A DNA stretch of 64,000 nt from Pollenia angustigena (GCA_930367215.1 OV884059.1:60917393-60981392), one strand, 5' to 3'; counted from the stretch's first letter, positions 57,601 through 60,482 are shown. Numbers and translations: made by a program. Notes: generated from the sequence alone by a model not told the origin.

Positions 57601-60374
57601 AAATTCCTCGAACATTTATTGCAAATATTGTTGAAAATTTGCCTACACGCATTAAAAAAGTTTTTATTAATTAAGTTTATTAACAATTTTGCTGGTTCAA
57701 TAAAAAAAAAAATTGGTCATCAGTGTAGAAATGCAGACATCGAGGCTCCGTTATTAGTAAATTGTCCCACTTTATAATTTTTGTGTATGCATTGTATTCA
57801 AATTTTATTTAACATTTTGGAGCACAAAACCCTTCCGAACAGTTCTTATAATTTCGTAACCGTGAAATCGTACTGAAGGATTAGGATGCGTTATCATTGA
57901 CAGTAGTATATTTTTAGGGTGTAAATAGTTACCTTCTCCTTACAAATATTTTTATGTACATCGCTGGCCAATACGGGTATTATTGCAGGTTTATAAGCAG
58001 TGAAAACAAGTTTTCGCCATACACATTTTTTTCAGTTTTTTTTTTAAATAAAATTTCGTCATACAAATTATTTTCCAGCTTTTTTTTTTTTTTTTAATAA
58101 TCAGCCCAATTATGAATACAAATTCCCCGGGAGTTTTTCCCTTTTCCCATTTTAACAATTGAATCTACATAGGAAAATGGGAGAAGGGAGAAAACCCCCG
58201 GGGAATTTTTATTCATAATTGGGCTGAATTTGTTCAGTGAGTAAGAATTTCCTTTTAACTGTATCAAATTAAAGAAAGTAGCTAAAGAAATAAAACCGAA
58301 ATGGTCACCTGGGTGGGTATTGGTAAGACTAAAGATATACATACATACAATGGTAATTGTCGAATCAAAAGTACATAGTTAAAAACATAGCGGCTTCCGT
58401 GTATGGACTGCAGTTAACCAGATACCAAAAATGATGCATAAACTTTAATGCTGAATGTCACTTAGTTTGCAGAAAAAGCTAAATTAAGTAATATCAAGCC
58501 ATAAACAACAATATGCGATACGGACTTTAATAGGTTTATATAAAAAACTAAAAGTACCGCATTTTGGGGGGTGACACAAACTCTTCTTTATAATTATAGA
58601 TACTTTAAGCTACGTTCACAATCAAAAAAACTTTTTCGATTTTTCTTCTATCTTTTTTCTTCCCAAAGTATTTCATATATTTTCCTTTCATTTTTAGAAC
58701 AAAAATGTAACTAACATTTTTTTAAAAATGTAACTAAAGTTGATTCAACTAGAACTTTAGCAACAATTTGTATAAAATTGTTTCTAACGTTTAAAATAAT
58801 TTTATTTAGTTTTGAATGAAAATTTTAACAAAATGTTTACAAATATAAAAAAAAAAAATGCATATTATTGTTGTGGCTAAAATTTGCAAACGGTTTCTTG
58901 ATGCAAAATGTGTGTAGTTACAAAAGAAATTGTTGCTCTATTATGAACAGTGTTCCTAGTTTTGGGGATTTATCCCCCAATTGGGGATTTTTTTTGTAAT
59001 TGGGGATACAAATGTCGTGAAACTCTCCAGGGGATTTTTTGGGGAAAAGCACGTTTTTTGCTGGGGATTTTTGGGGATAGTATGCATATTGTTATAAATT
59101 TCATTTTTGCAATGGCAAGACCGATTTGGTCAAGATTGGGTACACATTTTAGTCTTTTTTGCTGTTTTAAACTATATCAAGAACTTGTTGAAATAGATTT
59201 AAATATGCTTTTCGTACCAACTAGCGTTTCTTCTGTTGAACTAGCTTTTTTCTGTAATGAATACAACCAAAGTAAATTTTTGCAACAGAATACAATATGA
59301 GTTATGAGGAGCTCTTCTTAGAAAAAATACACACTTTAAAATAATGCAGCTTGCTGTGACAAATTTATTAAATAATCTTAAATGCACTTTTTAAACAAAC
59401 AACATGTAAAACAAAATTGCATTCGCTTATGAATTATAAGATTATGGATTCCCTAGTTTTGGAAATGATAAATAGGTATTGACGCATAATTATTTTTCTT
59501 TTGTGTTTTTACGTTACCCTTGTTACATACTATACATGTGTACATAGATACGTAGAACTCAAAGAATAAATAACATTAGTTTTAATGGATTTATTTAAAT
59601 AAATCGATGTATGCATATTTTTCCATTGACATAATCCCCCTTATTGTGTTTGGCGTATTTAAAATACGCCTACGACAGTTTGGTAATAGATTAAAGGAAA
59701 AAAGTTCACGTTCTCTTTAATCTATTACCAAACAGTCGTAGGCTTTTTTTAAATACGCCTAACACAATAAAGGTGAATATTATGTATTTTATTTTTAAGA
59801 AAATGTTGGCATTTTTGGGGATAAGAAAATGGCTATTTTGGGGATTTTTGGGGATGAAAAGTGGCGCCCAGAAATTAATGTCAAGTTAAAATGTCACCAA
59901 AGGCAAAAATGAAGCCATAGACGAGCCATGAATAAAGATATACAATATTTTATGATCAGACTTTAAACGGCGACGCAGTATACAAAAAACTAAAAGGGCG
60001 GTATCCAGAGGCGTGGCAAACATTTTTTTCTGGAATCCTTTTCAACTAATCTTTAATCTTAGGGGGTGACTGGCTCAACTTTTTTTTTTTGTTTGGGAAC
60101 CGAACCACTAATGTACAACAAAGCCAGGCAAATAGACTAGGGCAAAATGTTATGTAAAACTATAAAATCATAATTTTCGTTAGAGCAAAAGTAAAAGTTT
60201 TGCCATATTTACACAATGTTCCTTTGCATTTCAAGAATGACATTTTTCTGTTTTTAATCTTTATTACATATTTTGTTTAATATTGTTTTTTGTATTTTAT
60301 TTTAGCCCACGTATGGACGCAAGAAACCGCCACGTATTCCAAAAATTGGTGCGAGATTCGATAATGCACACTAA
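441..60374 (+). CDS. pcm: pacman / XRN1 5'-3' exoribonuclease, C-terminal two thirds, 13 exons
   Basis: XRN1 degrades decapped 5'-monophosphate mRNA in the cytoplasm and P-bodies. The window encodes the end of the catalytic region (motif around DYYYRGVQSWDWYYP, then LPAASKSLLP and NGKQHEWEAV), the following barrel-type domains (FDRVV, GSKGTVVGIYP, VYKVPESS) and a low-complexity Q/N/P-rich tail ending in RKKPPRIPKIGARF. Exons are 441-633, 690-863, 923-1213, 1272-1540, 1602-1921, 1981-2534, 2596-2736, 24018-24225, 24293-24720, 24784-24984, 25055-25303, 28253-28315 and 60306-60374. Phases join without error, giving about 1,052 residues before TAA. The N-terminal catalytic part with the active-site acidic residues is upstream of the window. 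Two introns of 21.3 and 32.0 kb are packed with transposons while the others are mostly 50-70 bp. Identity is firm from family motifs; exon 1602 depends on a GTTGAG donor. Confidence 0.93.
690..863 (+). CDS. pcm: pcm exon: LPAASKSLLP block
   Basis: The exon starts in phase 0 after CTGTAG and encodes LLAVLPAASKSLLPAAYRDL and the conserved NGKQHEWEAVVLIPFIDE block. The donor is GAA|GTAAGA. The intron before it is 56 bp and the one after 59 bp. Confidence 0.93.
923..1213 (+). CDS. pcm: pcm exon: after the exonuclease core
   Basis: The exon begins KRLLEAMSVCDQSLTPSERK, the usual continuation of FIDE in XRN1. It has 97 codons in phase 0. The donor AAG|GTTGCT is weak but the only one that keeps the frame into the next exon. 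Confidence 0.9.
1272..1540 (+). CDS. pcm: pcm exon: post-catalytic barrel domain
   Basis: The exon opens after TTGCAG and encodes FEIKNARVKVFDYPSR, then a WPHLVKSKVVGIS strand typical of XRN1. The frame runs into a stop just downstream. The donor CA|GTTGAG leaves two bases that pair in phase with the next exon. The donor is non-ideal, so the last few residues are less certain. Confidence 0.85.
1602..1921 (+). CDS. pcm: pcm exon: RMGIEFSD to CGRLK
   Basis: The exon encodes a FSTRMGIEFSDYSVLVHVR segment and GNPYYGSEGVV, both matching known XRN1 blocks (compare GIDF and YYGS in animal homologues). Beyond CGRLK the frame hits stops. The exon therefore ends at AAG|GCAAGA, a GC donor, with one base left to start a valine codon. 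Confidence 0.88.
1922..1980 (+). other. pcm: GC-AG intron of pcm
   Basis: The coding frame stops before the next conserved block. No GT donor gives an intron longer than about 20 bp in the right phase. AAG|GCAAGA at 1921/1922 is an excellent GC-type donor and CTAACTAG at 1973-1980 supplies branch-like sequence and acceptor. Joining gives RLK followed by VNITVLPEPDF, which matches the family order. Length is 59 bp, normal for flies. Confidence 0.85.
1981..2534 (+). CDS. pcm: pcm exon: VLPEPDF to EQLK
   Basis: This is the longest exon (184 full codons). It encodes VLPEPDFSEAKY, a GSLLVVKGARR strand, LNIGLQFKFIKQQEELAGYA and a C-terminal helix rich in charge. These blocks follow the order of animal XRN1. 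The donor is AAG|GTGTAA, phase 0. Confidence 0.93.
2596..2736 (+). CDS. pcm: pcm exon before the 21-kb intron
   Basis: It encodes 47 codons with KPHLLLKPD and FDRVVIVKTTYM, the start of the last SH3-like/KOW-type domain. The donor ATG|GTAAGT is strong. The domain is completed by the exon at 24018, so the 21.3-kb intron splits one fold. Confidence 0.92.
2885..2992. repeat. Dispersed repeat A, left half (interrupted by the LINE)
   Basis: The sequence around GATAAATACACTGAAG and TTGAGGGAAA recurs inverted at 21890-22003 and 23195-23340. Its continuation (CATCAGGAAAC..TTCCAAAGATTTTAG) is found at 8487-8540, across the LINE, and inverted at about 20985-21027. The uninterrupted order in the other copies shows the LINE inserted into an older copy of this repeat. 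Family not recognised. Confidence 0.65.
3097..6655 (-). pseudogene. LINE ORF2: endonuclease-RT-RNase H, broken
   Basis: Start ATG at 6655 (MVKVLQINLHHSKAA). The endonuclease has MVQEPW, ADANAHHTIWGS and the terminal SLSDHR, which lies one frame off (frameshift near 6033-6045). An in-frame TAG at 5789-5787 follows RNRPPW. The RT has VVFLDIEGAFNNV (motif A), GTPQGGVLSPLLWN (motif B) and AYADVAVAI where YADD is required, so one catalytic aspartate is replaced by valine. RNase H shows VYTDGS and QAEISAI. A 1-nt deletion near 3798 then shifts to the frame with FTDSKAALASL and the C-terminal finger (CRSC..HFLCHCP). It cannot make a working enzyme. Confidence 0.9.
6618..8147 (-). pseudogene. LINE ORF1 (nucleic-acid-binding/gag-like), one nonsense codon
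   Basis: ORF1 would bind the LINE RNA. The first ATG in frame is at 8147. Up to 7257 it encodes a basic, K/Q/T-rich region and then CDDAGW. An in-frame TAA at 7259-7257 falls where related ORF1 proteins usually have a tyrosine. The same frame continues QGHVKLMACADERS through to PPPL and a stop at 6618. Related proteins carry the CADERS segment in a domain I recall as DUF4780; the name is from memory. The two halves lie in one frame, so a single base change explains the break. Confidence 0.85.
8791..9920 (+). mobile_element. Non-autonomous Helitron (copy 1)
   Basis: It starts TCTATATATATAAAA inside a (TATC)n run and ends GGGTCAGCTAG followed by T, flanked by A and T as Helitrons require. The interior has about four copies of a 250-260-bp tandem unit containing GAACGGCTTGACCGAT, CGCCATGGTC and CGCCCACTTTTACGCCCAC. 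Minus-strand ORFs through it (KSGRKSRRG repeats) are by-products of the tandem unit. No Rep/helicase sequence is inside. The same repeat unit occurs at 51420-52010 next to helicase remnants. Confidence 0.75.
10939..11613. mobile_element. hAT element, left half only (duplication copy 1)
   Basis: It begins CAGTGTTGTCAGATCGATTT after CTAATGAA, as at 15179, but is cut at 11613 by the duplication junction. It lacks its right terminal repeat and target-site copy. Confidence 0.8.
11428..11555. mobile_element. Palindromic MITE (copy 1)
   Basis: The 128-bp sequence begins CAGGCATGTTCTGAAAATCA and ends with its exact reverse complement. Duplicated at 15668-15795. It lies inside the hAT element. Confidence 0.8.
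11596..12387 (-). pseudogene. Truncated LINE ORF1 in duplication copy 2
   Basis: Same N-terminal ORF1 sequence as 8147-7380 (MNSKKQTQQKQ.. to ..IIDKSV). At the duplication junction it runs into foreign sequence and stops within six residues (VDNSPLN). No ORF2 follows, so this is a by-product of the duplication. Confidence 0.9.
13031..14160 (+). mobile_element. Non-autonomous Helitron (copy 2)
   Basis: Duplicate of 8791-9920 at offset 4,240, part of the tandem duplication and not an independent insertion. It has the same TC start, CTAG end and internal 250-260-bp array. Confidence 0.75.
15179..16538. mobile_element. hAT element derivative with 8-bp target duplication
   Basis: Terminal inverted repeats CAGTGTTGTCAGAT / ATCTGACAACCCTG are flanked by CTAATGAA at 15171-15178 and 16539-16546, the 8-bp duplication typical of hAT. 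Subterminal regions are dense in the motif CGCCAAAAATCGCC. No intact transposase is present. Confidence 0.85.
15668..15795. mobile_element. Palindromic MITE (copy 2)
   Basis: Copy of 11428-11555 at offset 4,240, with the same 20-bp perfect terminal inverted repeats. Confidence 0.8.
16553..16795 (-). CDS. Short unrecognised ORF, transposon relic likely
   Basis: An open frame of about 80 residues runs on the minus strand from near 16795 to a TAA at 16553. It contains NEDLFNILLATSEPFISTI and a charged helix-like stretch EEVKKLLKNRNNTEQN. The composition is protein-like, unlike nearby noncoding ORFs, but there is no initiation ATG with clear context and I recognise no family. It lies just outside a hAT right end and within the larger TAGGGATG-ended element. 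Confidence 0.3.
   Translation of the reverse strand, partial: NKDYRFYRVHNTRKISRNSTNEDLFNILLATSEPFISTIRNQWKVEHRDLDEEVKKLLKNRNNTEQNMENLQSIFQLNEQ
16814..17480. repeat. Pair of ATACAGGGTTAA repeats, second copy interrupted
   Basis: A segment of about 125 bp (ATACAGGGTTAATGAAAACA.. to ..ATATAGTAGTTTAGA) at 16814 recurs from 17007 to 17480, where a LINE tail has split it at CTTAATCCC. Origin unknown. Confidence 0.7.
17064..17410 (-). mobile_element. Jockey-type LINE, 5'-truncated 3' end
   Basis: A poly(T) run at the left equals a poly(A) tail on the minus strand. The body closely matches the last 300 bp of the Jockey element at 56700-57018 (for example GAAAATTTTTGTCTGGCACT). The flanking duplication CTTAATCCC is at 17055-17063 and 17411-17419. 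It is a classic truncated retrotransposition event. Confidence 0.9.
18048..18544. mobile_element. DNA element with TAAGGG ends
   Basis: Terminal inverted repeats TAAGGGAAATCACGATGG and CATCGTAATTACCCTTA bound 497 bp. The inside has many TGCAAA/TTTGCA motifs in both orientations. No ORF. Superfamily not assigned. Confidence 0.6.
19370..20383 (-). mobile_element. mariner-family element, decayed
   Basis: The ends are CGGGTGATTTTTTAAGAGCTAT and ATAGCTAAAAAATCACCCG. On the minus strand, pieces of a mariner transposase can be read in several frames: a SDAALF..NRIVDFG region corresponding to the SDEAHFWLNG block, and a C-terminal part around 19500-19640. The ends and peptide style resemble rosa-type mariners from memory. 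Many frameshifts and stops are present. Confidence 0.75.
19500..20050 (-). pseudogene. mariner transposase remnant
   Basis: The frame at 20050-19850 gives LVFSDAALFGSTGTL and DRTSSKMMRIVT, degenerate forms of the catalytic SDEAHF segment and the following strand. Further pieces lie in other frames toward 19500. The transposase would cut and paste the element; this copy cannot encode it. Confidence 0.6.
20724..20948. repeat. 225-bp direct repeat, copy 1
   Basis: The segment with GAATTGCCAAATTGGTTTTT, TTCGAGTCGGAAAGAACCCA and CAATTGTAGGGGGATGTAAG recurs at 21668-21893. It appears to belong to dispersed repeat A in inverted orientation. Confidence 0.75.
21508..21645. repeat. Imperfect palindrome
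   Basis: TTATTTTCGGGAATACAAAG at the left faces its complement at 21617-21645. It could form a hairpin and is probably a small MITE inside the larger element. Confidence 0.5.
21668..22003. repeat. Dispersed repeat A, inner copy
   Basis: It holds the second copy of the 225-bp repeat followed by the AAATGCGCATAGAGGC and TTTATCAAATATGAAAAAC segments. It lies inside the inverted-repeat element 21031-23188 and lacks the middle part containing CATCAGGAAAC. Confidence 0.6.
23388..23660. repeat. Dispersed repeat B (inverted copy at 58611-58960)
   Basis: GCTTCGTTCACAATAGACAG, ACACATTTTAAATG, GAAAGGAAAATAG and ATTGTGAACAAAGC here match, on the other strand, the region 58611-58960. Its TTCACAAT / ATTGTGAA ends look like a terminal inverted repeat. 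Family unknown. Confidence 0.5.
24018..24225 (+). CDS. pcm: pcm exon after the 21-kb intron
   Basis: It starts VPLGSKGTVVGIYPVSDPNP, the KOW-type strand that continues FDRVV from the exon at 2596, and ends VYKVPESSVLLIFTQ. The acceptor (TTTAAAG) is weak. The donor is G|GTGATT, leaving one base in phase. Confidence 0.92.
24293..24720 (+). CDS. pcm: pcm exon: start of low-complexity tail
   Basis: It reads DNNRQNENLYDSKMSYQ, then an N/P/Q-rich tail with DEFWMPAVN and QLLKSLLGLN. Such disordered tails in fly XRN1 hold short binding motifs (family knowledge). The donor is AAA|GTATGT. Confidence 0.9.
24784..24984 (+). CDS. pcm: pcm exon: proline-rich tail
   Basis: 67 codons, rich in P, Q and M (PQLPQPPTSW, NFPYMPLQKNPQYMP). 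The acceptor is TTATAG and the donor CAT|GTACGT, phase 0 on both sides. Confidence 0.88.
25055..25303 (+). CDS. pcm: pcm exon: Q/N-rich tail
   Basis: 83 codons with YQQLLQQQNLRMP and PSTSANNQSDSLSNND. The acceptor is GTGCAG and the donor AAT|GTAAGT. The low-complexity content fits the disordered C terminus. Confidence 0.88.
25403..26277 (+). mobile_element. hAT element derivative with transposase C-terminal remnant
   Basis: The ends TAGAGTTTCTA / TTAGAAACCCTA are flanked by ATGTAACA on both sides (25395-25402, 26278-26285), an exact 8-bp duplication. Subterminal palindromes of CCCGGGAATTCCCGGG type are dense. At about 25815-25870 the + strand reads SLYDAFLTIKPTSVESES, the hAT dimerisation block, followed by a frameshifted tail. 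The rest of the transposase is gone. Confidence 0.9.
26319..27441. mobile_element. Harbinger-like MITE with TTA target duplication
   Basis: The ends GGTCCCTATTACGGTTCACA / GAATCGTAATAGGGGCC are flanked by TTA (26316-26318, 27442-27444). The left 77 bp are duplicated in tandem (26319 and 26396). A second inverted pair GGTGTTTTCTTTTCT / AGAAAAGAAAACACC (about 26549 and 27411) suggests another element nested inside. Related to the small copy at 44723. Confidence 0.75.
28253..28315 (+). CDS. pcm: pcm exon: 21-codon penultimate exon
   Basis: Reads INELSLHGNECSKAIEQAE plus IK, with acceptor TTTTTAG and donor AAG|GTAATT, phase 0 at both ends. It is short and so less certain, but it splices in phase to both neighbours. 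Confidence 0.75.
28893..29585 (-). mobile_element. LOA/I-like LINE 3' fragment
   Basis: The tail side starts TTAGGTTAGGTTAGG at 28893. The minus strand encodes the C terminus after RNase H, with a CRLCDDAEDLETIEHVLCHC zinc finger (29554-29084), comparable to the finger of the large LINE. A run of 18 C residues at 29524-29541 sits at its upper part. Confidence 0.8.
30044..30601. mobile_element. MITE with 45-bp inverted ends
   Basis: AAGTCCAGTGTACCAACGCA at the left faces GCGTTGGTAAACTGGACTT at the right. Inside, a GC-richer unit of about 95 bp (CTCTATGGTATAACAAACAC, CCGGCTTCGCTAAATAAAGC) is repeated about twice. Confidence 0.7.
30975..31488. mobile_element. piggyBac-like MITE at TTAA
   Basis: The ends CCCTCTAATGC / GCATTAGAGGG are flanked by TTAA on both sides (30971-30974, 31489-31492). 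CCC..GGG ends at TTAA are the signature of piggyBac. 514 bp, with no transposase. Confidence 0.75.
31574..31678. mobile_element. Small palindromic MITE
   Basis: TGACCAAATG..CTTTATGTAAAATTG faces CAATTTTACATAAAG..TTTGGTCA, leaving a short loop. 105 bp. Confidence 0.65.
31962..32220. mobile_element. MITE with about 45-bp perfect inverted repeats
   Basis: TACATATCGCTCATTTGCTG..GGCATAACTCAAAAAAT is mirrored exactly at 32176-32220. The near-perfect arms suggest a young copy or strong hairpin constraint. Confidence 0.75.
32825..35041. mobile_element. Third layer: Tigger/pogo-like element with TA target
   Basis: The ends CAGTGGACTCCCGATAATTC / GAATTATCGGGATTTGACTG are bordered by TA (32823-32824, 35042-35043). 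CAGT start, TA target and repeated TACGAATTA motifs fit the pogo/Tigger branch of Tc1-mariner (family knowledge). No transposase remains; the interior is taken up by a LINE fragment. Confidence 0.7.
33029..34560 (-). mobile_element. Fourth layer: LOA/I-like LINE fragment
   Basis: The tail GGTTAGGTTAGGTT is at 33029. Minus-strand coding remnants run from the RT thumb (34557-34336, GLRPDMVNWIYTSVV, LTYGCTVWWGAL) through RNase H (34067-33831, VFTDGSKM, SVFQAEILAIW) to the post-RNase H region (33548-33315). Frames are broken between them. A 32-bp piece (ACTCGTAAAGTCTAAGTAAG) is duplicated near 34170-34230. Confidence 0.8.
35655..35848. mobile_element. hAT-type MITE with 8-bp duplication
   Basis: The ends CAAGGCGAATTCA / TGAATTCGCCTTG are flanked by AGCACAGC on both sides (35647-35654, 35849-35856). 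194 bp. A stray similar end (GAATTCGCCTTGGC) occurs at 43480. Confidence 0.8.
36158..36235. repeat. Hairpin repeat
   Basis: ATTGATTGTGTAGAAAAATT..CACTCA pairs with TGAGTG..AATTTTACTACACAATTAA, giving a stem of about 35 bp. Confidence 0.55.
37286..37401. mobile_element. Small MITE with CGGCCATTTTCACC ends
   Basis: The 14-bp perfect ends CGGCCATTTTCACC / GGTGAAAATGGCCG continue into imperfect arms (TTCGGTTATA.. / ..TTTTAACCGAA). 116 bp. Confidence 0.7.
37646..37855 (+). repeat. copia 5' LTR
   Basis: Begins TGTTGGATATATTGGCC and ends TTTTTTCTATA. AATAAATATTTTG near its end may act as polyadenylation signal. The offset to the 3' LTR is a constant 3,787. Confidence 0.92.
37922..41425 (+). pseudogene. 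copia Gag-Pol polyprotein, multiply broken
   Basis: Gag starts at 37922 but has TAA at 37967-37969 (codon 16). It then reads through the zinc knuckle CYFCHKKGHLKKNC and protease motif WIIDSGASCHIC to a TAG at 38738-38740. Frameshifts near 39180-39230 and 39385-39400 break the integrase (HTDLCGPM, FRSDRGKEY, YSPEQNGVAERKNR). A deletion near 40140 removes the linker and RT N terminus, joining RYDLHNS directly to the FDEVFAPVV frame. RT keeps YVDDILIASK. TGA at 40805-40807 precedes RNase H (SRPDITAAVN, STEAEFVALAE), which also seems to lack part of its first catalytic segment (GYSDANSGYLFK). No functional product is possible. Confidence 0.92.
41433..41642 (+). repeat. copia 3' LTR
   Basis: Same sequence as the 5' LTR as far as I can compare by eye, directly after the purine tract GAGAAGGGG and followed by TAAAT. 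Confidence 0.92.
41919..42101. mobile_element. MITE with TAA target duplication
   Basis: The ends AGGCTCAGTTAGCCGGGAGT / ACTCCCGGCTAACTGAGCCT are perfect inverted repeats with TAA on both sides (41916-41918, 42102-42104). The 3-bp duplication suggests PIF/Harbinger. 183 bp. Confidence 0.8.
42615..42759. repeat. Tandem duplication of about 71 bp
   Basis: TTGGCAATTAAC..ATTAAGTTAATACGTAATAA..TTTTTTATTTGGCT occurs twice in a row with minor differences. Confidence 0.75.
43086..43200. mobile_element. Palindromic MITE
   Basis: CGATTTCGAACGTTAACGTT..CGCATAGAAAA faces TTTTCTATGCGAACGTTGAC..ATCG. The motif CGAACGTTAACGTTCG is itself a 16-bp palindrome. 115 bp. Confidence 0.7.
44456..44603. repeat. 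Left arm of a 10.5-kb inverted repeat
   Basis: GAGCAATTTATTTTCAAGAT, ACAATTTATAAAG, GCTGTTTTCTTGAACG and ACACTCA match the reverse complement of 54843-54991 at high similarity. The arms frame all features from 44723 to 54831. Confidence 0.75.
44723..44901. mobile_element. Harbinger-like MITE with TTA target duplication
   Basis: The ends GGCCCCTATAACGGTTTACA / GTAAACCGAAATAGGGGCC are flanked by TTA. It contains CAACTCAACTCAGTTGAGTT as in 26319-27441, of which it is a compact relative. 179 bp. Confidence 0.85.
46155..48175 (-). pseudogene. Transposase of the Sola-like element, frameshifted and with one stop
   Basis: It starts MLQTSGHRSKKIKVLK at 48175 with a CPKCKIDL knuckle and an acidic linker to IES at 47723. 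A one-base shift near 47720 leads into the next frame (FNLATTFPEKYL.. to ..KEKLAQN, 47711-46857). TAA at 46859-46857 interrupts that frame, which continues VISDFAENYTFLVQDEIQAY, then FFSDGAASQYKN and WHFFATSHGKGPCDALGG. The aspartates in these three blocks are likely catalytic. Only two lesions separate it from a complete frame. A second knuckle-like CDNC segment lies in the middle. Confidence 0.75.
48442..48607. mobile_element. Near-perfect palindromic MITE
   Basis: The 166-bp element has arms of about 55 bp, ACAGGTCATAAAATGTTTTG..CAGGTAATAAATATTTCGCC, mirrored on the right. It lies in the 5' region of the Sola-like element. Confidence 0.8.
49784..50077. mobile_element. Inverted-repeat element
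   Basis: CACGGCACAAATTGGGCTG..CTGCGGTGGTGC at the left faces GCACCACCGCAG..CAGCCGAATTTGTGCCGTAG at the right. Arms of about 85 bp with several mismatches, no ORF. Confidence 0.65.
50262..52100 (-). mobile_element. Helitron with helicase remnants
   Basis: On the minus strand it ends ..GGTTTGCTAG followed by T. Just before the end is a hairpin GGCGAA-ACGGAG-TTCGCC (50273-50290), the standard Helitron 3' end. The Pif1-type helicase remnant is at 50713-51440. Upstream (51420-52010) comes the same tandem unit as in the short Helitrons at 8791 and 13031 (CGTAAAAGTGGGCG, GACCATGGCGATC). The 5' end near 52100 is not precisely seen. Confidence 0.8.
50713..51440 (-). pseudogene. Helitron Pif1-like helicase, C-terminal remnant
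   Basis: The Helitron replicase-helicase unwinds DNA during rolling-circle transposition. Segments are LLAGDFWQTLPVIPRSTPAD (51420-51300 region), QNYRNHDLLSERAI with a helicase-like strand (51264-51058), and LPPHKFKQKVGSVIIMLRNI followed by NGTRLTVKKLMNNVIEA and VLIPRIPMIP (50982-50713). They are in helicase order but in different frames. The N-terminal side switches abruptly into tandem-repeat sequence at about 51425, so the Rep domain and Walker motif are missing. Confidence 0.85.
52450..53435 (+). pseudogene. Unrecognised coding relics
   Basis: Several protein-like frames occur on the + strand: QFVQKYHEAYTDAKMIHDYI (about 52490-52555), ADAKDSMLKRYIDRPVDDVY continuing to EPHKEIYTMCQQ (52819-52980), RYFAVLSNEARYGKWCENNE (about 53020-53080) with a lysine-rich tail, and RIKILKKQINMWRDLNYKYH (about 53270-53330). 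They are broken by stops and shifts. I recognise no family. Their position inside the CCCAGCGGG-ended composite makes them candidates for its own lost transposase or for an inserted gene fragment. Confidence 0.35.
53452..53577. mobile_element. Harbinger-like MITE with TTA target duplication
   Basis: The ends GGGCCATTATTACAACTT / AAGTTATAATAATGGCCC are flanked by TTA (53449-53451, 53578-53580). 126 bp, nearly a full palindrome. Confidence 0.85.
53825..54272. mobile_element. MITE with GGTCCCATACACAA ends
   Basis: GGTCCCATACACAATACCAT faces ATGGTGTTGTGTATGGGCCC, flanked by TA. Internal CAATCAAGTGATTG and CAGCTGGTACAATC motifs repeat in both orientations. Confidence 0.75.
54843..54991. repeat. 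Right arm of the 10.5-kb inverted repeat
   Basis: Reverse complement of 44456-44603 (GTTCAAGAAAACAGCTG, CATCTTGAAAGTAAATTGCT). It ends just outside the composite's right terminus. Confidence 0.75.
55438..56855 (+). pseudogene. Jockey RT/ORF2 remnant
   Basis: The open frame to 55848 covers RT fingers and palm motifs A and B. Motif C (FADD) lies in another frame around 55825-55845. After the inserted MITE the C terminus reads ITAPPWYVKNSNIHKDLNVP and HPNPLARNILNDSG to a stop at 56855-56857. It retains the conserved C-terminal PWYVKN..IHKDL block typical of Jockey-clade ORF2 in flies. Confidence 0.8.
56275..56629. mobile_element. MITE inserted in the Jockey element
   Basis: The ends GGCTGACTTCCAAAACGT / ACGTTTTGGAAGTCAGCC are flanked by CTA on both sides (56272-56274, 56630-56632). 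355 bp. The 3-bp duplication suggests PIF/Harbinger. It splits RT sequence, so it is younger than the Jockey insertion. Confidence 0.85.
57407..57667 (+). pseudogene. Tc1-like transposase C-terminal relic
   Basis: FFQQNGDPKNNAKIV resembles the conserved QQDNDPKHTA block of Tc1 transposases. A second segment, ASKQHEWNQIPRTFI then ENLPTRIKKVFIN, matches the usual C-terminal W..IP....L..SMP.R pattern. Stops and a deletion lie between. No terminal repeats were identified. Confidence 0.6.
58102..58226. mobile_element. Palindromic MITE
   Basis: CAGCCCAATTATGAATA..CCCCGGGAGTTTTTCCCTT faces its complement ending GGGCTG. AAT lies on both sides. 125 bp. Confidence 0.8.
58611..58960. repeat. Dispersed repeat B, inverted copy
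   Basis: GCTACGTTCACAAT, CTTTGGGAAGAA-like, CCTTTCATTTTTAGA and TTGTTGCTCTATTATGAACA match 23388-23660 on the opposite strand. It could be a low-copy MITE family. Confidence 0.5.
58945..59870. mobile_element. Possible element with TTGGGGAT-rich ends
   Basis: The left side (58960-59090) and right side (59815-59855) both contain several TTTTGGGGAT motifs in the same orientation. They may be subterminal motifs of a hAT-like element, but I found no terminal repeats or target duplication. A MITE lies inside at 59639. Confidence 0.3.
59639..59772. mobile_element. MITE with TTATTGTGTT ends
   Basis: CTTATTGTGTTTGGCGTATT and AAATACGCCTAACACAATAA are inverted, with inner arms CCTACGAC..GTTTGGTAATAGATTAAAG also paired. 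About 134 bp. Confidence 0.7.
60306..60374 (+). CDS. pcm: pcm terminal exon
   Basis: After TTATTTTAG it encodes PTYGRKKPPRIPKIGARF and DNAH, then TAA at 60372-60374. Fly XRN1 has a C-terminal DCP1-binding motif (family knowledge), and this proline/basic stretch is a candidate for it. The exon stands 32 kb from its neighbour. Confidence 0.88.
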   Translation, partial: PTYGRKKPPRIPKIGARFDNAH

Positions 60375-60389
60375 AAAGACAAAATGCAA

Positions 60390-60395
60390 AATAAA
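60390..60395 (+). promoter_or_regulatory. pcm: Polyadenylation signal of pcm
   Basis: AATAAA lies 16 bases after the stop codon, implying a very short 3' UTR unless later AT-rich signals are used. Confidence 0.6.
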
Positions 60396-60482
60396 CGTTG
60401 TATTGAATTGAAATTACCATCACAGTTGTTTTTCTAGATTAAAGAAAAAGGCAATTGCATTCATTACTTTACATACATTGGT

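Larger units (their letters stand above)
28316..60305 (+). other. pcm: 32-kb transposon-filled last intron of pcm
   Basis: It begins GTAATT and ends TTTATTTTAG before the terminal exon. The content is listed separately. Stretches with nothing I can support beyond AT-rich sequence are 28316-28549, 35857-36157, 42110-43085, 43201-44455, 54992-55399, 57670-58101, 58227-58610 and 59773-60305. All host-gene evidence inside this interval is absent. Confidence 0.8.
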
